Below are positions 60,153 to 64,000 of a stretch of DNA of 64,000 bases, in pieces. The number at the start of each line of letters is the position of its first letter. Within the stretch, counting starts at the first letter, position 1. Source of the DNA: an uncultured Spirochaetaceae bacterium (lineage in GTDB: Bacteria > Spirochaetota > Spirochaetia > Treponematales > Treponemataceae); the NCBI GenBank assembly GCA_902799965.1, contig CADCCO010000001.1, positions 24,737 through 88,736 on the forward strand, given 5' to 3'. The notes under the pieces were generated by a model that did not search any database, was not told the DNA's origin, and was given only the letters and a program-made list of their open reading frames with translations. Both the position numbers and the translations under genes were made by a program.

Positions 60153-61763
60153 ATGTCAATTCAAATCACAAAACTTAACTTCTCTTATCCTGAGTCAAAC
60201 GCAAATTTGTTCGAGGATTTTTCGCTTCAAATTGCGGACGGCTGGACTTGCGTGGCCGGAAGCAACGGCTGCGGAAAATCCACGCTCTTAAAATTAATCG
60301 CGGGGCTCCTTGTTCCAGACGGGGGAAAAATTTTATGCGGGAACGCTGGCGCAAAATCAGGCGCGGTTGGCCCAGCGGCGGGCGAAATGATTTACTGCGC
60401 TCAAGAAACCGCCGAGCCGCCCGAAAACCTTTACGCGGCCTTTTGGTCGGACGACAACGAGGCGCGCAAATTTTTTTCGCGCCTTTGCGTGACCGAGGAA
60501 ATGCTTGAGCGCTACGAAACTTTGTCGGGCGGCGAAAAAAAGCGCATTCAAATCGCCTGCGCGCTTGCCGAGCGTCCCGCCGTTTTGTTGCTGGACGAGC
60601 CGACCAACCACCTTGACGCAAAGACCGCGCGAATGATTTGCGAGGCGCTTGGCGATTTTGCCGGAACGGGAATAATCGTAAGCCATGACCGAGCCTTTGC
60701 AGACAGTCTTTGCGCGCGGACGGTTTACCTTTACAACGAAGCCGCCGCCTTTGCGGGAGGCCGGGATTGCGTTGTCTATGACTCTTACCCGTGCGGCCTT
60801 ACAAAGGCGTTGGAGTTGCGGCAAAGCGGCGCCGACCAGTCTCGCGGCGAATGGGAGCGTCTTAACGCAAAGGCCGCGGTCGAGCGCGGAAGGAGCGCCG
60901 CGCTTGAAGCGCAAAACCAAAAGGCCAAGGCGCGCCTTTCCAAAAAAACGATCGACTCGCGCGACCACGACGCGCAAAGGAAAATCGATACGGCGCGAAT
61001 TCTTGGAAAGGACCGTTCCACCGGAGACGCAAAGGCAAGGCTGGAAACGCAAATCCGCCAAACCGAAAGCGAGCGCGACAGCGTAAAAAAGGCCCTGCGC
61101 CGCAAGGAAGGCTTTGCGCTAAACCAAACGGATTATTCCAAGCCGGTCGTCGTTGACGAAATTGTGTTGCAAGCCGGTTCCTACTCGTTAAAAATTCCAC
61201 GCATGGAAATAAAGCGCGGAACGAAAATCGCGTTGACCGGGGAAAACGGCGCCGGAAAATCGCTTTTTGTCCGCCACGTGATTTCGCTCTTGGAAAAGAC
61301 GGGGCGCAAAAACGAAGTCCTTTATTTGCCGCAGGAAATTTCCGACGCGCAAAGGGATGCGATTTTTGGCGAGCTGGACGGTTTGGAAGAAAGCGAGCGC
61401 GGCGAGGTTCTTTCGACGCTTTACAGACTTGGAAGCGAGCCGGAGCGTTTGGAGGGATTGAAGCACGGCGCCGATTCTAGGCTTGCCAACCAACAAGGGG
61501 GCCGCGGCGACAATTTGAGCCCCGGCGAGCTGCGCAAATTGATGATAGCGCTTGCGGTCCAAAAGCCGCTTTCGCTTTTGGTTTTGGACGAGCCGACAAA
61601 CCACATGGACATCACAAGCGTTGTCGCCTTGGAAAACGCGCTCGCCGCTTTGGATTGCGCGATGATTGTGGTGAGCCACGACAAGGCCTTTTTGCAAAAA
61701 GTTTGCAACGCAAGTTTTGTGGCCGAGCGAAACGGCGGCTCGGGCGAGCTTAAACTTATGTAA
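60153..61763 (+). CDS. ABC-F ATPase (ribosome-associated)
   Basis: 536 residues from the ATG at 60153 (GGAGG 5 nt upstream), no membrane segment. Two ATPase halves: Walker A GSNGCGKSTLL and GENGAGKSLFV; signatures LSGGEKKRIQIA and LSPGELRKLMIAL; Walker B LLLDEPTNHLD and LVLDEPTNHMD. The linker between them (about residues 215-310) is charged and helical, as in ABC-F proteins that enter the ribosomal E site. Roles in this family are translation rescue or antibiotic resistance; which applies here is not determined. Confidence 0.9.
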   Translation: MSIQITKLNFSYPESNANLFEDFSLQIADGWTCVAGSNGCGKSTLLKLIAGLLVPDGGKILCGNAGAKSGAVGPAAGEMIYCAQETAEPPENLYAAFWSDDNEARKFFSRLCVTEEMLERYETLSGGEKKRIQIACALAERPAVLLLDEPTNHLDAKTARMICEALGDFAGTGIIVSHDRAFADSLCARTVYLYNEAAAFAGGRDCVVYDSYPCGLTKALELRQSGADQSRGEWERLNAKAAVERGRSAALEAQNQKAKARLSKKTIDSRDHDAQRKIDTARILGKDRSTGDAKARLETQIRQTESERDSVKKALRRKEGFALNQTDYSKPVVVDEIVLQAGSYSLKIPRMEIKRGTKIALTGENGAGKSLFVRHVISLLEKTGRKNEVLYLPQEISDAQRDAIFGELDGLEESERGEVLSTLYRLGSEPERLEGLKHGADSRLANQQGGRGDNLSPGELRKLMIALAVQKPLSLLVLDEPTNHMDITSVVALENALAALDCAMIVVSHDKAFLQKVCNASFVAERNGGSGELKLM

Positions 61764-61768
61764 GTAAC

Positions 61769-61834
61769 TGTCATTCCCGCGCTTGACGCGGGAATCTGTT
61801 AAAGAAAGATTGTCGGGTCAAGCCCGACAATGAC
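61769..61834. repeat. Compact double-hairpin intergenic element
   Basis: ATTCCCGCG/CGCGGGAAT (61773-61795) and ATTGTCGGG/CCCGACAAT (61809-61831) are two perfect 9-bp hairpins, each with a 5-nt loop. The outer ends GTCATT (61770-61775) and AATGAC (61829-61834) are also inverted. It is like the REP/MITE elements found in many bacteria and lies between the ABC-F and GNAT genes. Confidence 0.78.
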
Positions 61835-61848
61835 TTGGGAGAGCAAAA

Positions 61849-62292
61849 ATGCAAATTAAAGAAATAACAACTGGCAAAAAAGATTTTCTCGACTTGCTTC
61901 TTCTTGCCGACGAGCAGGAGGACATGGTTGACCGCTACCTTGAGCGCGGACGAATGTTCGTTCTTGACGACGGCGGAATAAAGGCCGAGTGCGTTGTCAC
62001 CGACGAAGGCGGGGGCGTTCTTGAAATAAAGAACATCGCCACCGTTCCCAAAAGCCAGGGAAAGGGCTACGGCAAAAAGCTGATTGAATTTTTGGAAGAA
62101 AAATTTCATAATGGCTATGACGCCCTTCAAGTCGGAACAGGCGACAGCCCGCTCACGATTCCCTTTTACGAAAAGTGCGGATTCAAGCGGCATCATGTTG
62201 TCAAAAATTTTTTTACCGACAACTACGACCATCCGATTGTGGAGGCGGGCGTCCGTCTTGTGGACATGATTTATTTGCAGAAGGAATTGTAG
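61849..62292 (+). CDS. GNAT-family acetyltransferase
   Basis: 147 residues. The acetyl-CoA-binding motif is in NIATVPKSQGKGYGKKLIEFLEE (R/Q-x-x-G-x-G pattern), followed by GDSPLTIPFYEKCGFKRH. N-acetyltransferase of unknown substrate. Starts 15 nt after the repeat element; the next gene follows after 1 nt. Confidence 0.88.
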   Translation: MQIKEITTGKKDFLDLLLLADEQEDMVDRYLERGRMFVLDDGGIKAECVVTDEGGGVLEIKNIATVPKSQGKGYGKKLIEFLEEKFHNGYDALQVGTGDSPLTIPFYEKCGFKRHHVVKNFFTDNYDHPIVEAGVRLVDMIYLQKEL

Positions 62293-62293
62293 A

Positions 62294-63451
62294 ATGAACG
62301 CGACAAAAAACGAAGGCTTTTCAAAATGGGTGGCCTGCTGGGGAACGGCGACTTCGATTACAAAGCGAACGGAAACGACATACGCAAAAGACTTGACTTT
62401 GCGCTACCCAATAAAGATTTGCTTTAACGGCTCAAAGCTGCGCTTCACTTTTTCCAACTTAACCGGAACGGAAGATGTCAAAGTGACAAAGGCCTTTTGC
62501 GCAAAAAAAGGCGCGGGCCAATACAAGCCTGTCGCGATAACAAAAAACGGCGATGCGTCGTTCTCGATTCCCGCCGGAACTGATATCGTTAGCGACCAAA
62601 TCGACTTTGCGGTGACAGCCGGCAACACCGTTGACGTTAGCCTTTACTTTGAAGGCTACACGCAGATGAACGCTGGAACGGTAATCCTAAGCCCGCTGGA
62701 AAAAGGCGTCTTCGCATACGGAGATTTTTGCGCGGCGGAAAATTTTCCAGACAACCTTAGCGCGGCGGCAAACGCCTTTTATTTTTTGAACACAATCGAC
62801 GTGTTTACCGAAGAAAAAAATCGCTCGCTCATTTGCTACGGAGACTCAATCACTTGCTGCAGCTGGGTGGACTACCTTCGCGAGCGCGCCTTTAAGGGCG
62901 GCAAGGGAAACGTTTCTGTAATCCGCCGCGCGGTTTGCGGAACTAGAATCTTGCGCCAATACGATTGCATAACTTACCAGGCTTACGGCCTAAAGGGAGC
63001 GGCGCGTTTTCCGATTGAGTCAAAGGCTGCCGGAGCGGACGCGATAATCATTCACCACGGAATCAACGACATAATCCATCCGGTTGGCGTGGAGGTGAAC
63101 AAGTTTAGGCCCTGGAGCGACTTGCCGAGCGTCGCTGACTTGATAGAAGGCGTCCAAAAAATCTACGTGGAGCCTGCAAGAAAGGCCGGACTAAAAGTTT
63201 ACGGCGCGACGCTTTTGCCGATTTACGGCTGGCGCACTTACAACGAAAAGCGCGAGGCTATGCGCGCCGAGTTCAACGAATGGCTGCGTACGTCAAAAGA
63301 TTTTGACGGCTGCGTTGACTTTGACAAAGCCGTCCGCGACGCGCGAAACCCCAAAGCCTTTATGGGCGACTGCGATTCCGGCGACCACTTGCATCCAAGC
63401 GAGCGCGCCTGCCAGCTAATGGCGCAAGCCGTGCCGGAGGAATGGATTTAG
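62294..63451 (+). CDS. SGNH/GDSL hydrolase with N-terminal beta domain
   Basis: 385 residues. The N-terminal 165 form a beta-sandwich-like domain (LRYPIKICFNGSKLRFTFSN); residues after that are an SGNH esterase: block I YGDSITCC, block III HHGINDI, block V SGDHLHPSE supplying Asp and His. No signal peptide is visible, so it should be cytoplasmic. This two-domain form is seen in carbohydrate esterases acting on acetylated sugars; substrate unproven. Confidence 0.86.
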   Translation: MNATKNEGFSKWVACWGTATSITKRTETTYAKDLTLRYPIKICFNGSKLRFTFSNLTGTEDVKVTKAFCAKKGAGQYKPVAITKNGDASFSIPAGTDIVSDQIDFAVTAGNTVDVSLYFEGYTQMNAGTVILSPLEKGVFAYGDFCAAENFPDNLSAAANAFYFLNTIDVFTEEKNRSLICYGDSITCCSWVDYLRERAFKGGKGNVSVIRRAVCGTRILRQYDCITYQAYGLKGAARFPIESKAAGADAIIIHHGINDIIHPVGVEVNKFRPWSDLPSVADLIEGVQKIYVEPARKAGLKVYGATLLPIYGWRTYNEKREAMRAEFNEWLRTSKDFDGCVDFDKAVRDARNPKAFMGDCDSGDHLHPSERACQLMAQAVPEEWI

Positions 63452-63460
63452 GAGGAAAAA

Positions 63461-64000
63461 ATGCCGATAATCGCCGCCTTTATGGTTCCGCATCCGCCGA
63501 TGATTGTTCCCGATGTTGGACGCGGAAGCGAAAAGCAAGTTCAAAAGACAATCGCCGCTTACGAAAAAGTCGCGGAAGAAATCGCCGCGCTAAAGCCTGA
63601 GACGATTGTGATTTCAAGCCCGCACAGCGTGATGTACGCGGATTATTTTCACATCTCCCCAGGCGCAAAAGCGACCGGCTCCTTTGCCGAATTTGGCGCG
63701 CCGCAAGTAAAGTTTTCGCTTGACTATGACGAAGCCTTTGCTGAATTGTTGGAAAGCAAGGCGCGCGCGGCGGCTTTTCCCGCTGGCTTTCTTGGCGAAA
63801 AAAATCCGTCGCTCGACCACGGAACGATGGTTCCGCTTTGGTTCATCCTAAAAAAATACAAGGACTTTAAGCTTGTTAGGACAGGACTTTCTGGCCTGGA
63901 CCTTTTAAAGCATTATGAATATGGAACGATGATAAAAGAGGCGGCCGAGGAATTGGGAAGGCGCGTTGTCTATGTGGCAAGCGGTGACTTGTCGCACAAG
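63461..64000 (+). CDS. AmmeMemoRadiSam-type LigB-like protein (3' partial)
   Basis: 180 codons are present and the frame is still open at the window end. GGAGG lies 5 nt before the ATG. The translation begins MPIIAAFMVPHPPMIVPDVG, with further conserved parts ISSPHSVMY, LDHGTMVPLWF and VASGDLSHK, which hold the His ligands of the class III extradiol dioxygenase (LigB) fold. In this form it is usually the N-terminal domain of AmmeMemoRadiSam system protein A, followed by an AMMECR1 domain; that domain would lie beyond the window. Confidence 0.85.
   Translation, partial: MPIIAAFMVPHPPMIVPDVGRGSEKQVQKTIAAYEKVAEEIAALKPETIVISSPHSVMYADYFHISPGAKATGSFAEFGAPQVKFSLDYDEAFAELLESKARAAAFPAGFLGEKNPSLDHGTMVPLWFILKKYKDFKLVRTGLSGLDLLKHYEYGTMIKEAAEELGRRVVYVASGDLSHK

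Overview
The window reads as part of a spirochaete chromosome, most likely a Treponema of mid GC (about 50% by eye). The pointers are BMP-type nucleoside-like ABC permeases, a folP-cdaA-cdaR-acpS run, an Rnf-type operon, a chain of rnpB, a TPR protein and mreBCD-mrdA-rodA, a short rpoZ next to miaA, and many lipoproteins. This is inference from gene content; no 16S gene is present. Genes are tightly packed, often with ATGA/GTGA overlaps, so most belong to translationally coupled operons. I saw no CRISPR array, transposase, prophage or replication origin.

Layout. 1-2.8 kb: the end of an ABC importer operon plus an HD hydrolase. 2.8-4.8 kb: a monocistronic secreted lipoprotein with a pore-forming-toxin-like C-terminal half. 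4.9-13.8 kb: the secA operon (secA, lipoproteins, membrane proteins, Nudix, UDG, priA). 13.8-20.8 kb, minus strand: truA and a DUF2225 protein; folP-cdaA-cdaR-acpS (folate, c-di-AMP, acyl carrier protein activation); dxs; a 29-residue bS22/COX24-type ribosomal protein. 21-29.3 kb: rpoZ-miaA, a beta-propeller protein, a RumA-type RNA methyltransferase, an alpha/beta hydrolase, pcnB, a P-loop/Asp23 protein and a pseudouridine synthase. 29.3-37.7 kb: a nine-gene plus-strand unit (DUF212, a large membrane protein, rnfCDGEAB-like genes, a GH57-like protein). 37.8-45.3 kb: tRNA-Thr and tRNA-Tyr, a Cys-cluster protein, an MBL hydrolase, mltG, dnaG, rpoD and a zinc-ribbon protein. 45.3-52.3 kb: rnpB, a TPR protein and the rod-shape cluster mreB-mreC-mreD-mrdA-rodA. 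52.3-58.8 kb: a hairpin-rich gap, tRNA-Pro, mfd, and three spirochaete-type genes. 58.8-64 kb: trpS, an ABC-F ATPase, a GNAT acetyltransferase, an SGNH hydrolase and the start of an AmmeMemoRadiSam-type gene that runs off the window.

Most interesting points. (1) The Rnf-like operon has intact reading frames for all six subunits, but by eye it has lost nearly every flavin, NADH and membrane 2Fe-2S motif, keeping only ferredoxin-type clusters in RnfC and RnfB. It ends in a GH57-like protein whose catalytic Glu is Cys. (2) Several genes have a good -35/17 bp/-10 promoter only 6-9 bp before the ATG and no Shine-Dalgarno, so they look leaderless. One case is a mirror-image divergent pair sharing a palindromic -35. 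(3) A 14-residue in-frame duplication in Mfd resembles sequence at the 3' end of an unrelated methyltransferase gene. (4) Several palindromic intergenic elements lie between genes.

All functional calls rest on motif recognition by eye; no database search was run.
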